64,000 nucleotides of DNA. It comes from CAZWRV01 sp964636325 (lineage in GTDB: Bacteria > Verrucomicrobiota > Lentisphaeria > Victivallales > GWF2-50-93). The notes beneath the pieces are model-generated. The model was given only the letters and a program-made list of their open reading frames with translations, was not told where the DNA came from and did not search any database. A program made the translations under genes and the position numbers. Where the stretch lies: the NCBI GenBank assembly GCA_964636325.1, contig CAZWRV010000027.1, positions 3,294 to 67,293 of the forward strand. Direction: 5' to 3'. Shown piece by piece: positions 23,931-32,395 of this stretch. Position 1 is the stretch's first letter. Each line of letters starts with the position of its first letter.

Positions 23931-24971
23931 ATGGCAGGCAAACTGTTCATTCCCAGTAATTACCGGAGCCCTCTTGACGTGCATCAGACAGAGAAGGCGA
24001 TTTATCTGATCAAGGAATATTTCCAGACAAACCTGGCGTTCGAGCTGGATCTGGTGAGGGTGACGGCGCCGCTGTTCGTCGAGGCCGGGACCGGGATCAA
24101 CGACGACCTCAACGGGATAGAGAAGCCGGTCTCGTTCGCAGTCAGGGAGATGGGCGGCGCCCGCGCCGAGATCGTTCAGTCGCTGGCGAAGTGGAAGCGC
24201 ATTGCGCTGGCCGAACTGCAGATTCCGCACGGAAGCGGGCTCTACACCGACATGAACGCCATCCGTCCGGACGAGACGCTCGACAACACGCATTCGCTCT
24301 ACGTCGACCAGTGGGACTGGGAGCGCGTGATCTCGAAGGAAGAGCGCACTCTTGCATTCCTCCAGAGGATCGTCAGGAAGATATACGACGTGATCCGCCG
24401 CACTGAAAAATACATATGCCATGAGTTCCCCGCCGTCAGGCCGTCGCTGCCGGAAGGCATCGTGTTCTACCATTCCGAGGAGCTTGAGGAGAAATATCCC
24501 GGTCTTTCCCCCAGGGAGCGCGAAAGCCGCGCCTGCAAGGAGCACGGCGCGGTGTTCGTGATCGGCATCGGCGCGGCGCTCAAGGACGGCAGGCCGCACG
24601 ATGGGCGCGCCCCGGACTACGACGACTGGTCGTCTACGAATGAGAAAGGCTTCAAGGGGCTCAACGGCGACATCCTGGTCTACAATCCGGTTCTGGATTC
24701 GGCGTTCGAGCTTTCATCTATGGGGATACGCGTGGACCGCGAAGCGCTGCTGAGGCAGCTTGCGCTCACCGGCACGGAGAAGAGGAAGGAGCTGCTCTTC
24801 CACCGCCGGCTCCTGGAAGACGGGCTGCCGCTGTCCATCGGCGGCGGCATCGGGCAGTCGCGCCTATGCATGCTTTATCTGCGCAAGGCCCACATCGGCG
24901 AAATACAGGCGGGCATATGGCCGCAGGACATGGTGGAAACCTGCAGGGACAACAACATCCGCCTTCTCTGA
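23931..24971 (+). CDS. asnA: Aspartate-ammonia ligase (asparagine synthetase A)
   Basis: A 346-residue class II aminoacyl-tRNA-synthetase-like enzyme that makes asparagine from aspartate, ammonia and ATP. Signatures are VTAPLFVEAGTGINDDLNG, EIVQSLAKWKR, DMNAIRPDE, YVDQWDWE and the C-terminal motif-3-like LPLSIGGGIGQSRLCMLYL. The start at 23931 is supported by GGAGG seven bases upstream; the longer frame to 23781 is not needed for the family's length of about 330-345. It appears monocistronic. Confidence 0.94.
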   Translation: MAGKLFIPSNYRSPLDVHQTEKAIYLIKEYFQTNLAFELDLVRVTAPLFVEAGTGINDDLNGIEKPVSFAVREMGGARAEIVQSLAKWKRIALAELQIPHGSGLYTDMNAIRPDETLDNTHSLYVDQWDWERVISKEERTLAFLQRIVRKIYDVIRRTEKYICHEFPAVRPSLPEGIVFYHSEELEEKYPGLSPRERESRACKEHGAVFVIGIGAALKDGRPHDGRAPDYDDWSSTNEKGFKGLNGDILVYNPVLDSAFELSSMGIRVDREALLRQLALTGTEKRKELLFHRRLLEDGLPLSIGGGIGQSRLCMLYLRKAHIGEIQAGIWPQDMVETCRDNNIRLL

Positions 24972-25045
24972 TCGCGGCCGGCGCGGGCTTGAAGATCCAT
25001 AAAGCCGCTGTATCTTTCCCGCCGCGTCAAAGCGCAACGGATAGG

Positions 25046-25176
25046 CGGCGTCCAGGTGTCAGTGTTCAGGTGTCAGCAGAAATAGAACAACTGCTAAATC
25101 CTGAGTTTTAGTGACTTCGCTGAAACCTGACGCCCTGCGCACCTGGGATGCAAAGCCTTGTTTTGTAATCAGCTCC
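25046..25176 (+). repeat. GTGTCAG/CCTGACA repeat block upstream of clpC
   Basis: Degenerate short repeats (CAGGTGTCAG twice) are followed by a segment starting GCTGAAACCTGACGCC at 25119 and containing TGCAAAGC...TTTTGTA. The segment at 41557-41611 has the same word order (GCTGAAACCTGACACC, then a TGCAAAAC hairpin, then AATCACCTC). It is therefore a dispersed repeat of about 55 bases. Confidence 0.5.
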
Positions 25177-25202
25177 ACCCATAAACATAATCAGAGGTCA
25201 AG

Positions 25203-27827
25203 ATGGCTGACGACGGCACACCTTTCGGATACGACGACAATTTCGAGAACGAGCTGAAGAAGCTCACGCCCAGGGCGCGGCAGGTCCTTGTGCTGGCGCA
25301 GAAGGAGGCGGCCAGGTTCAACCACGACTACGTCGGCACCGAGCATCTCCTTCTCGGGATACTGCGGCTTGGCCAGGGCGTCGCGGTGGCGGTGCTCAAG
25401 TCCATGGGACTCAACCTGGACAAGCTCAGGCTCGAGGTGGAGAAGAACTCCGGCACGGGCGCCAATACCAAGGTCGAGGGGGCGGTACCGTTCACGAGCA
25501 GGCTGAAGAAGGTCCTCATACTCTCGGCCAAGGAGGCCAAGGCCATGAACTACAACTACATCGGCACCGAGCATCTCCTGCTTGGCCTGCTCCGCGAGGG
25601 CGAGAGCGTCGCCGCGCGCATAATGAGGAACATGAACATCGACACCGAGAAGGTGCGCATGGAGGTGCTCAAGGCGCTCGATCCGAACTTCATCCCTGGC
25701 GAGGGAGGGCAGCCTGCCGAAGGCGGCCCGGCGCAGGGCCAGAAACAGGGAGGCGATGCGCTCAACGCGCTGAGAGCCTTCGGCCATGACCTCACGGAGA
25801 TGGCGGCCGGCAAGAAGCTCGATCCGGTGATCGGGCGCAAGGACGAGATCGAACGCGTCATACAGATACTTTGCAGGAGGACGAAGAACAATCCGGTCCT
25901 CATCGGCGAGGCCGGCGTGGGCAAGACCGCGATCGTCGAAGGCCTGGCCCAGGCGATAGTTGACAGGACAGTGCCGGACATCCTCGCGGACAAGAAGGTG
26001 TTCGCGCTGGACCTGCCGCTGATGGTCGCGGGAACCAAGTACCGCGGCCAGTTCGAGGAGCGCATCAAGGCGGTGATAGACGAGATAAGGAACTCCGGCA
26101 AGGTGATCATTTTCATAGACGAACTCCACACCCTAGTCGGCGCCGGCGGCGCCGAGGGCGCGCTGGACGCCGCCAACATCATCAAGCCGGCGCTCTCCAG
26201 GGGCGAGCTGCAGTGTGTCGGCGCAACCACCATGGACGAATACAGGAAGCATATCGAGAAGGACACGGCGCTTGAGCGGAGGTTCCAGTCGGTTATCGTC
26301 AACCCTCCGTCGGTGGATGAGACATATGAGATATTAAAGGGCCTCAAGGGGCGCTACGAGGATCACCACAAGGTCAAATACACCGACATGGCGCTCAAGT
26401 CCGCGGCGAAGCTGTCCGACAGGTATATCAGCGGCCGTTTCCTCCCGGACAAGGCGATCGACGTCATGGACGAGGCCGGCGCCAGGACAAGGATCACCAA
26501 CAAGACGCCGCGGCCGGACGTCTCCCAGCTCGAGGACGAGATAAGGAGGCTGCAGGCAATAAAGAAGGACGCCATATCGAACCAGAAATACGAGGAGGCG
26601 GCTTCGGCCAGGGACAGGGAAAAGAAGCTGAAGGCGGAGATCGACAAGAAGCTCGAGCAGTGGAAGAAGGGCAGTGAGAGCAACACCGTGACGATAGACG
26701 TCCCACAGATAACGGAGGTAATCTCGAAGTTCACGGGAATCCCCGTCCGGCAGATGGAGGAGGGCGAGTCCGAGCGGCTGCTCAAGATGGAGGAGGAGCT
26801 CGCGAAGACCGTAGTCGGCCAGGATGAGGCGATCAGGACGATATCCCGCGCGCTGCGCCGCTCCAGGGCAGACCTCAAGGATCCGCGCAGACCGATCGGC
26901 ACCTTCATATTCCTCGGCCCTACCGGCGTGGGCAAGACGCTGCTGGCCAAGGCGCTCGCGGAGTTCATGTTCGGCGATCCTGACTCCCTCATACAGATAG
27001 ACATGTCCGAATACATGGAGAAGTTCAACGTCAGCCGCCTGATCGGCTCGCCGCCCGGCTATGTGGGCTACGACGAGGGAGGCCAGCTTACGGAAAAGGT
27101 CCGCCGCAGACCCTACAGCGTCGTCCTGTTCGACGAGATCGAGAAAGCCCATCCCGACGTCATGCACATACTTCTGCAGATACTCGAGGAGGGGAAGATC
27201 ACCGACAGCCTCGGCCGCAGGATACTGTTCCGCAACACGGTCGTGATCATGACCAGCAACCTCGGCACCGAAAACCTGCGCAAGGGCGCGGGCATCGGCT
27301 TCGGCGCCGGAGTCACCGCATCCGACGAGTCATGGGAGAAGATCAAGGACCGCCTGATCGAGACGGCCAAGAAGACGTTCAAGCCCGAGTTCATAAACAG
27401 GGTCGACGAGGTGATAGTCTTCCGCCAGCTCAACAGGGACGATCTGCGCCGGATAGTGCGCATCGAGCTCGACAACGTCTTCGGCCGCATGAAGGATCAG
27501 AACCTCAGCATAATCTTCGACGACGCCGCCGTCGACTTCGTCATCGAGAAGAGCTACCAGCCCGAATACGGCGCCAGACCCATCAGGCGCTGCATCGAAA
27601 GGAACATAGAGGATCCGATGGCCGAGGAGATACTCAAGGGGAACATCAGACCCGGCGCGAACGTATCCATAAAGGTCGACAACAACAAGCTGCTGTTCTT
27701 TCCGGAATACAACACCGACCCCACCGCGGAGCAGGAGGAGGAGAAGAAGCTGCCTAGGAAGTCCAGGAAGAAGGCCAGGGGGCCGGACGACACTTCCGCG
27801 GATTCCGGCGAGTTGAACGAAATCTGA
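25203..27827 (+). CDS. clpC: ATP-dependent Clp protease ATP-binding subunit ClpC
   Basis: An 874-residue Hsp100 unfoldase. Two Clp-N repeats fill residues 1-150. The first AAA+ module has GEAGVGKTA near residue 235 and IIFIDELHTL; a middle UVR-like helix (EEAASARDREKKLKAEI) follows at about 460-480; the second AAA+ module has GPTGVGKTLL near 572. The middle domain and length mark ClpC rather than ClpA or ClpB. It feeds substrates to ClpP, which is not in the window. AGAGG lies six bases before the ATG. A Lys-rich tail follows the last module. No adaptor gene (mcsAB) is near. Confidence 0.95.
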   Translation: MADDGTPFGYDDNFENELKKLTPRARQVLVLAQKEAARFNHDYVGTEHLLLGILRLGQGVAVAVLKSMGLNLDKLRLEVEKNSGTGANTKVEGAVPFTSRLKKVLILSAKEAKAMNYNYIGTEHLLLGLLREGESVAARIMRNMNIDTEKVRMEVLKALDPNFIPGEGGQPAEGGPAQGQKQGGDALNALRAFGHDLTEMAAGKKLDPVIGRKDEIERVIQILCRRTKNNPVLIGEAGVGKTAIVEGLAQAIVDRTVPDILADKKVFALDLPLMVAGTKYRGQFEERIKAVIDEIRNSGKVIIFIDELHTLVGAGGAEGALDAANIIKPALSRGELQCVGATTMDEYRKHIEKDTALERRFQSVIVNPPSVDETYEILKGLKGRYEDHHKVKYTDMALKSAAKLSDRYISGRFLPDKAIDVMDEAGARTRITNKTPRPDVSQLEDEIRRLQAIKKDAISNQKYEEAASARDREKKLKAEIDKKLEQWKKGSESNTVTIDVPQITEVISKFTGIPVRQMEEGESERLLKMEEELAKTVVGQDEAIRTISRALRRSRADLKDPRRPIGTFIFLGPTGVGKTLLAKALAEFMFGDPDSLIQIDMSEYMEKFNVSRLIGSPPGYVGYDEGGQLTEKVRRRPYSVVLFDEIEKAHPDVMHILLQILEEGKITDSLGRRILFRNTVVIMTSNLGTENLRKGAGIGFGAGVTASDESWEKIKDRLIETAKKTFKPEFINRVDEVIVFRQLNRDDLRRIVRIELDNVFGRMKDQNLSIIFDDAAVDFVIEKSYQPEYGARPIRRCIERNIEDPMAEEILKGNIRPGANVSIKVDNNKLLFFPEYNTDPTAEQEEEKKLPRKSRKKARGPDDTSADSGELNEI

Positions 27828-27845
27828 AGCCTGGCTGCCCATGAA

Positions 27846-28691
27846 ATGAACATGTCGCTTTCAAGCTCGCTGCTCATCCTCTTCTCCCTGATCGCCGCAG
27901 TCGGGCTCGCAGTCCTGGCACCCGAGTTGATCCGGTCCAGGCGCAGGAAGACGCTGATGGCCGCCCCCCTGCCCCAGCACATGCGCGAGACCTTGGAAAA
28001 CAACGTCCCGCTCTATGCGACCCTGCCTTCCGAGCTCAGGCGGCAGCTTCCCGGCCTCGTGAACGTCTTCCTGCATGAGAAGGACTTCGAGGGCTGCGGC
28101 GGCCTCGGAATGACGGACGAGATAAGGGTGACTATCGCCACGCAGGCATGCATCCTGATGCTAGGCAGGAAGCCGAGGTTCTATCCGGAGCTTACCACGA
28201 TACTCGTGTATCCGGGGACATATTTCGTCGAGGGTATCAGGAGGATAGGGCCGCAGTTCGTCAAGGAGGAGACCGCAAGGCTCGGCGAGTCCTGGACGGG
28301 CGGCACTATCGTCCTGGCATGGGACCACGTCGACAAGGGCGTCATGGACTTCACCGAAGGGCACAACGTCGTCCTGCACGAGTTCGCCCACCAGCTCGAC
28401 CTCGAGGACGGCTACTACAACGGCGTCCCCCTGCTCGACTCGTCGGTAAGGCATTCCGACTGGGCCCGCGTCTTCAATGCGGAATTCGAGAGGCTCAAGA
28501 AGGAGTCCATACTCGGACTGCGGGACGTCATCGACGATTATGGGACTCTTAATCCGGCGGAGTTCTTCGCGGTCGCGGTCGAGGCCTTCTTCGAAATCCC
28601 ATGGGAGCTCAAGGAAAAGCACGCCGAGCTCTACGCCATGCTCGAAAAATATTTCAAGGTCAGCCCCGCCGACTGGAGCGCGGCGGATTGA
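27846..28691 (+). CDS. mtfA: Zinc-dependent peptidase, MtfA family
   Basis: A 281-residue protein with one N-terminal membrane helix (about 7-25) and the M90-type zinc motif HEFAHQLDLEDG with His near residue 178. PGTYFV, IVLAWDHV and NPAEFFAVAVEAFFE are also conserved in MtfA; the last supplies the third ligand region. In enterobacteria MtfA titrates the glucose-PTS regulator Mlc; that target is not evident here. It follows clpC by 18 bases on the same strand and could be co-transcribed as a protein-quality pair. A second ATG lies two codons downstream. Confidence 0.88.
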   Translation: MNMSLSSSLLILFSLIAAVGLAVLAPELIRSRRRKTLMAAPLPQHMRETLENNVPLYATLPSELRRQLPGLVNVFLHEKDFEGCGGLGMTDEIRVTIATQACILMLGRKPRFYPELTTILVYPGTYFVEGIRRIGPQFVKEETARLGESWTGGTIVLAWDHVDKGVMDFTEGHNVVLHEFAHQLDLEDGYYNGVPLLDSSVRHSDWARVFNAEFERLKKESILGLRDVIDDYGTLNPAEFFAVAVEAFFEIPWELKEKHAELYAMLEKYFKVSPADWSAAD

Positions 28692-28793
28692 AATGTCCGC
28701 ACAACGCAATACTGCATGCGGACTTGCCCGTGTCACATCCGCCATGGAGCACAAGCTTCAAGCTTGCGGGAAGCTTCAGAAGCTGGACTGCCC

Positions 28794-29750
28794 TTAACCT
28801 GCGCGCTCCCTGACGGCGGCGTAATCCGGGACGCCAGCGCATCCCCCCACCGCTTCGACGCAGAAAGCGGCGCATGCGTTGCCGATTCTGGCCGCGGTGA
28901 TAAGATCCTCCCCTTCCGCGAGGCCGGCGGCGAAGCCCGCATCCCAGCAGTCGCCGGCACCGGTGGTGTCTACCACGTCGGCAGGAAGCGCAAGAACATG
29001 CGTCCTCTCGTCCCCTCTGCAGACCAGGCAGCCGCGCGAACCCATTTTTATTATGACGGCGGCCGGCCCTTTCGCGAGGATATGCGCGGCTATCTGCGTC
29101 TCGTCCATCCCGGGGTATATCGCGAGCATGTCGTCGAGGCTTGGCATGACATAGTCGCAGTACGGGAGCATGGTCTCAAAGATGCTTCTGTCCGGCCCGA
29201 GCCCCCAGCATTCGTCGAGAAGCGTCACGATTCCCCTGGCACGCGCATCCTTGAGGATTTCGGCCCCCGGCAGACCGTCCAGCATCGGCAGAACGCAGAG
29301 ATCCTGGTAGATGAGGAAGTCGGTTGAGAGGAGCTTTCCGACATCGAGATCATCGGCGGAGAAAGTCTTGTTCGCGCCGGGAGTGTGGACGAATGTCCGG
29401 TCGCCCCCCTTCCAGACGCTGACGTAGGTGAATGGCGTCGAGTCGCTCGAAGAAACTGCGACGCCCGAGGTGTCGGCTCCGGAACGTGCCAGCTCACCGA
29501 GGATGAAGTCTCCGTTGGTATCCCTGCCCACCTTGGAAAAGACGCCGACGTCGAAACCCATCCTGCCTAGGGCTCCGCCTGTGTTAGCGGCGCCGCCGCC
29601 CGGCATCATCCGAACCCAGTCTGTGATCACCTGCGCATGCTTTCCCGGCTCCGGATAGCGGGAGAGGGGGCCGCTGAGCACGTCTACGACAAGGACTCCT
29701 ATCGTGTTAATCCTTGGCCCATGTTTGTCTTTTAATCTATTGAGACCCAT
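28794..29750 (-). CDS. PfkB-family carbohydrate kinase
   Basis: A 318-residue sugar kinase of the ribokinase fold. PGGGAANTGGALGRMG and VGRDTNGDFIL form the first signature; the second, with the anion hole and catalytic Asp, is DTTGAGDCWDAGFAAGLAEG. The start at 29750 is chosen because AAGGGAAGG directly precedes it; an ATG at 29783 is in frame. Substrate cannot be deduced (ribose, fructose, adenosine and others all fall in this family). It is convergent with mtfA and stands alone. Confidence 0.87.
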   Translation of the reverse strand: MGLNRLKDKHGPRINTIGVLVVDVLSGPLSRYPEPGKHAQVITDWVRMMPGGGAANTGGALGRMGFDVGVFSKVGRDTNGDFILGELARSGADTSGVAVSSSDSTPFTYVSVWKGGDRTFVHTPGANKTFSADDLDVGKLLSTDFLIYQDLCVLPMLDGLPGAEILKDARARGIVTLLDECWGLGPDRSIFETMLPYCDYVMPSLDDMLAIYPGMDETQIAAHILAKGPAAVIIKMGSRGCLVCRGDERTHVLALPADVVDTTGAGDCWDAGFAAGLAEGEDLITAARIGNACAAFCVEAVGGCAGVPDYAAVRERAG

Positions 29751-29899
29751 GCCTTCCCTTGCGCACCTGTGAGTCCGATCCATGATCCGTAAATATTCGG
29801 TGAACTGCGCTCTTTCACTGAATATTCACCTAGGAGCCCTCTGAAGGTGGCAATGGGGGATTGTCCAAAAAACGGTCCTCCAGAGGGCAAAAAAACGGT

Positions 29900-30121
29900 T
29901 CAGCCCCCGCCAGCATCTGCGCACCGATTGAAAAGGGGGCATGTCCTGCAGTTCTGATATCGCGCTGAGGGAAATCCATTCCTAGCAGTCCTCGAATCGG
30001 AGACTAACGCCTCAAGCACAGACGAGAAAGTCCCGCCCATCTCATCCTTAAGTTCTTGAAGGCACCTGTAGGCTTTCCTTCCGACTGTAATCTTCTTGTT
30101 TTTATTCAGCTTCTTCTTCAA
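29900..30121 (-). CDS. Small basic protein, possible ribbon-helix-helix type
   Basis: A 73-residue frame starting at TTG with GAGGA nine bases upstream. The N terminus (KKKLNKNKKITVGRKAYRCL) is strongly basic and leads into a helix (LQELKDEMGGTFSSVLEALV), which together recall a strand-helix-helix DNA-binding fold. The C terminus has CRTCPLFNRC, a possible metal site. It lies in a stretch of low GC with no neighbour on the same strand. The call is tentative; a chance frame is possible. Confidence 0.4.
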   Translation of the reverse strand: MKKKLNKNKKITVGRKAYRCLQELKDEMGGTFSSVLEALVSDSRTARNGFPSARYQNCRTCPLFNRCADAGGG

Positions 30122-30673
30122 CAGGACGAATCCTCGCTTTTCATCTTAATTGATTAAAAAAAACATGAAAACACTATAAAACAGAAACAATACTTTTCAA
30201 GTATGTTTTTATCACCTTCATGCAATTTCAGTTTGCCGATGCAGATTATTAGACATGGAATGTAATTTTGAACTGTTTTTATCTCCGGCATACCATACTT
30301 GAAGGAGTCATGGCGCATTTTGCCACTTGTGCATGGAAGCCAGTTGCCTTCAAGCAGCATTGCCGTTTTTTCAGATAGAATCGGCGCCGAAACCCAAGAC
30401 TGCAGATATGCGCAAGGGCACTTCGCATTAGCCAAGCGATGGCATTACATAATTACGAGGTTACTTCTTGTTTTTTTTAAAGATTTTTCCATTTTCCGCG
30501 CTTGCAAAGTTCTTCTTTTGTTATAAAATCACTACGGCAAACAGGGAAGGAAACGGCGGATGCTGGCTTCTCTGAGTGTGTCACTCGACAAATACCGGTT
30601 CAGTGGTTAAAATCCTAAGGGAACGGTATTATAGTTAATTACAGTTCAACCTAAATGTGGAGGGAGAATTACG
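30122..30673. other. AT-rich non-coding stretch
   Basis: About 550 bases with lower GC than the surroundings. It holds a weak hairpin ATACTT/AAGTAT followed by T5 (30190-30209) and many A/T runs. The frames on both strands lack recognisable protein character. The last 40 bases carry the ribosome site (GGAGGGAG) of the next gene. Confidence 0.5.
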
Positions 30674-31054
30674 ATGAAAATTCTAACGCCAGGCTTTCTG
30701 TCCGCCTTGAGGAAGGTCCGTGAAGACGTCGGGACCAACAGGGCGATTGCACTTCAGGCCGGCATTTCCGAAGTCCATGCGGCCAGGCTGCTCTCCGGCA
30801 GGATACAGCTTCTGAAGGACGACACCTACGAACGCCTTTATCCTATAGTCGAGAAATACATCGACAAGGACAAGGAGGCGAAGGAGAACAGCCAGCTGAG
30901 GGTAAGTGCCCTGGATGCCGGTTCGAAATACTGCCCCGCCGGAATAACAGACACTGAGCGCATGCTCATGAAATATTTCCGCTCGCTTTCCGACGACAAG
31001 AGAATCGAGCTCCTGTATAAGCTCAAGATCGAATCCGAAGAGGACGGGAAATAA
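30674..31054 (+). CDS. Small helix-turn-helix protein
   Basis: A 126-residue protein. Residues about 8-50 (LRKVREDVGTNRAIALQAGI, SEVHAARLLSGR) fit an HTH of the XRE kind, in which a second helix 'A-x-x-A-G-I-S' leads into the recognition helix. Residues 50-65 continue as a third helix ending YPIVEKYID. A charged linker with two free segments and a C-terminal helix (ERMLMKYFRSLSDDKRIELL) follow, similar to the tail of small XRE regulators. A strong GGAGGGAG precedes the ATG. No partner gene indicates a target. Confidence 0.65.
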   Translation: MKILTPGFLSALRKVREDVGTNRAIALQAGISEVHAARLLSGRIQLLKDDTYERLYPIVEKYIDKDKEAKENSQLRVSALDAGSKYCPAGITDTERMLMKYFRSLSDDKRIELLYKLKIESEEDGK

Positions 31055-31150
31055 CCTGCAACGCTCGGGCATGGGCCATTCCATAGACGCATACGGCCAA
31101 ATATCATACTCACTTCCCGCGGATTTTTTTGTGCGGCATCAAGGGGCGCT

Positions 31151-32209
31151 TCAGTGGGTGAAAGCGTACACGAAGATGTTTATCCCCAGCCTTGTATAGA
31201 AGACATGCGCGAAATCGTTGATCTCGCGGCTCTGGTAGTATCTGAAGACGCGCCACTTCCCGTCGGGCTCCTCCACCCATGCGGGGAGCGCCTCCTGCTG
31301 GCAGTAGACATATTCCTTGCGCCCGTCCTCCCTCTTCGCCTCGAATCGTTCGCCTGAATATGCGGCGGTCCTCAATCGTTCGGTAAGGCCTTCCGAGCCG
31401 CCCTCCCTTACTCTGAAGTTGATGCCCGTGAGCCATCTTCCGAGAGGGTCCTTCCCCCATCCCATCGCTATTATAGGTGATACGACCAGCGCGTCTCGCC
31501 CTTTCACGTTCAATGCCAGAAGGGAATAGGTTCCCTCGGGCCATTTCTCTTGCACCACATAGTCGCGGACGCTGTCGGGCAGCCTGGATGCGTCGGGGAG
31601 GCCGCTGTAGAAGCTCTTGAAGAGTTCATGCGTCCTGCGCATGGGTTTGAAATCCTTGTCGGGAAAGACAGCTTTGAAGGCTTTCTCCAGTTCCGGGGTC
31701 ACCTGCCAGTCGGCGTAGCTGTGATGCTGGCCGAAACGCAGATCCTTCCGGAGGAACTCGGCGTTGACGCCTGCGTCGATGAATATGAATCCGCCCCTTT
31801 CAAGATAGGCTTTGAGGTTCGCCTTCTCAAGATCGCTGAGGTTCCAGTCCTGCCGGTCGGCATAATTGACATATATGAAAGGATACCTGAAAATCTCGGG
31901 CGTCTCGAACGAGGAGATGATCACCGGCTGCGGGTCGAGCTTGAGCGTGGTCTTCCTGCCCAGTTCCTCCAGCAGGGAATTCAGCGCGTAGGGATAGTTC
32001 CTCAAAATCGGCTCGCAGGCCACAAGCTGCGCGATCCTGTCCGGCTGGACTGCGGGAGCCTGAGGCTGGGCTTCGACATCCTTCTGGACTGAGGCACCAT
32101 CATCCCCGTTCACGGACAGACCGGCGGCCGCAGAGAGGAATACGGCGGCGAGCAGCAAGACGATTTTAAGAGCAGATGCCGCATGCGTATCTCGCAGTTC
32201 TGCCGGCAT
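31151..32209 (-). CDS. DUF4159-domain exported protein
   Basis: A 352-residue protein with a signal-like helix (ALKIVLLLAAVFLSAAAGLS) and a DUF4159 domain: YPFIYVNYADRQDWNLSDLEKANLKAYLERGGFIFID, read in parts, is the typical core of this glutamine-amidotransferase-like fold without a catalytic Cys. Such proteins travel with MoxR/BatA clusters in PVC bacteria, and the rest of that cluster lies upstream here, separated by one lyase gene. The start ATG at 32209 gives a normal signal peptide. A GC-rich palindrome-like stretch (32240-32260) precedes it. Function unknown; an envelope assembly role is inferred from context. Confidence 0.72.
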   Translation of the reverse strand: MPAELRDTHAASALKIVLLLAAVFLSAAAGLSVNGDDGASVQKDVEAQPQAPAVQPDRIAQLVACEPILRNYPYALNSLLEELGRKTTLKLDPQPVIISSFETPEIFRYPFIYVNYADRQDWNLSDLEKANLKAYLERGGFIFIDAGVNAEFLRKDLRFGQHHSYADWQVTPELEKAFKAVFPDKDFKPMRRTHELFKSFYSGLPDASRLPDSVRDYVVQEKWPEGTYSLLALNVKGRDALVVSPIIAMGWGKDPLGRWLTGINFRVREGGSEGLTERLRTAAYSGERFEAKREDGRKEYVYCQQEALPAWVEEPDGKWRVFRYYQSREINDFAHVFYTRLGINIFVYAFTH

Positions 32210-32395
32210 GAAAAAAAACGATTGTGGGCGTAATCCTATTCCGCCGGACGGCGGGTGCTCCTGGCTCCGAGAAGACGGTTGAGCTGAAGCTCCTCCCCTA
32301 CCGCCCTGCCGGCTGATGGGAAAACGGCTAACGAGTTTCATGTGAGACATCTTAGAAAATCCCTTCCGTTCGGCACAAGGAGTATAAAAGTCGCA

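Noticed and set aside
30154..30435. Minus-strand frame of 93 codons in AT-rich DNA
   Set aside because: No ribosome site, no domain pattern, and hydrophobic end typical of translated T-rich DNA.
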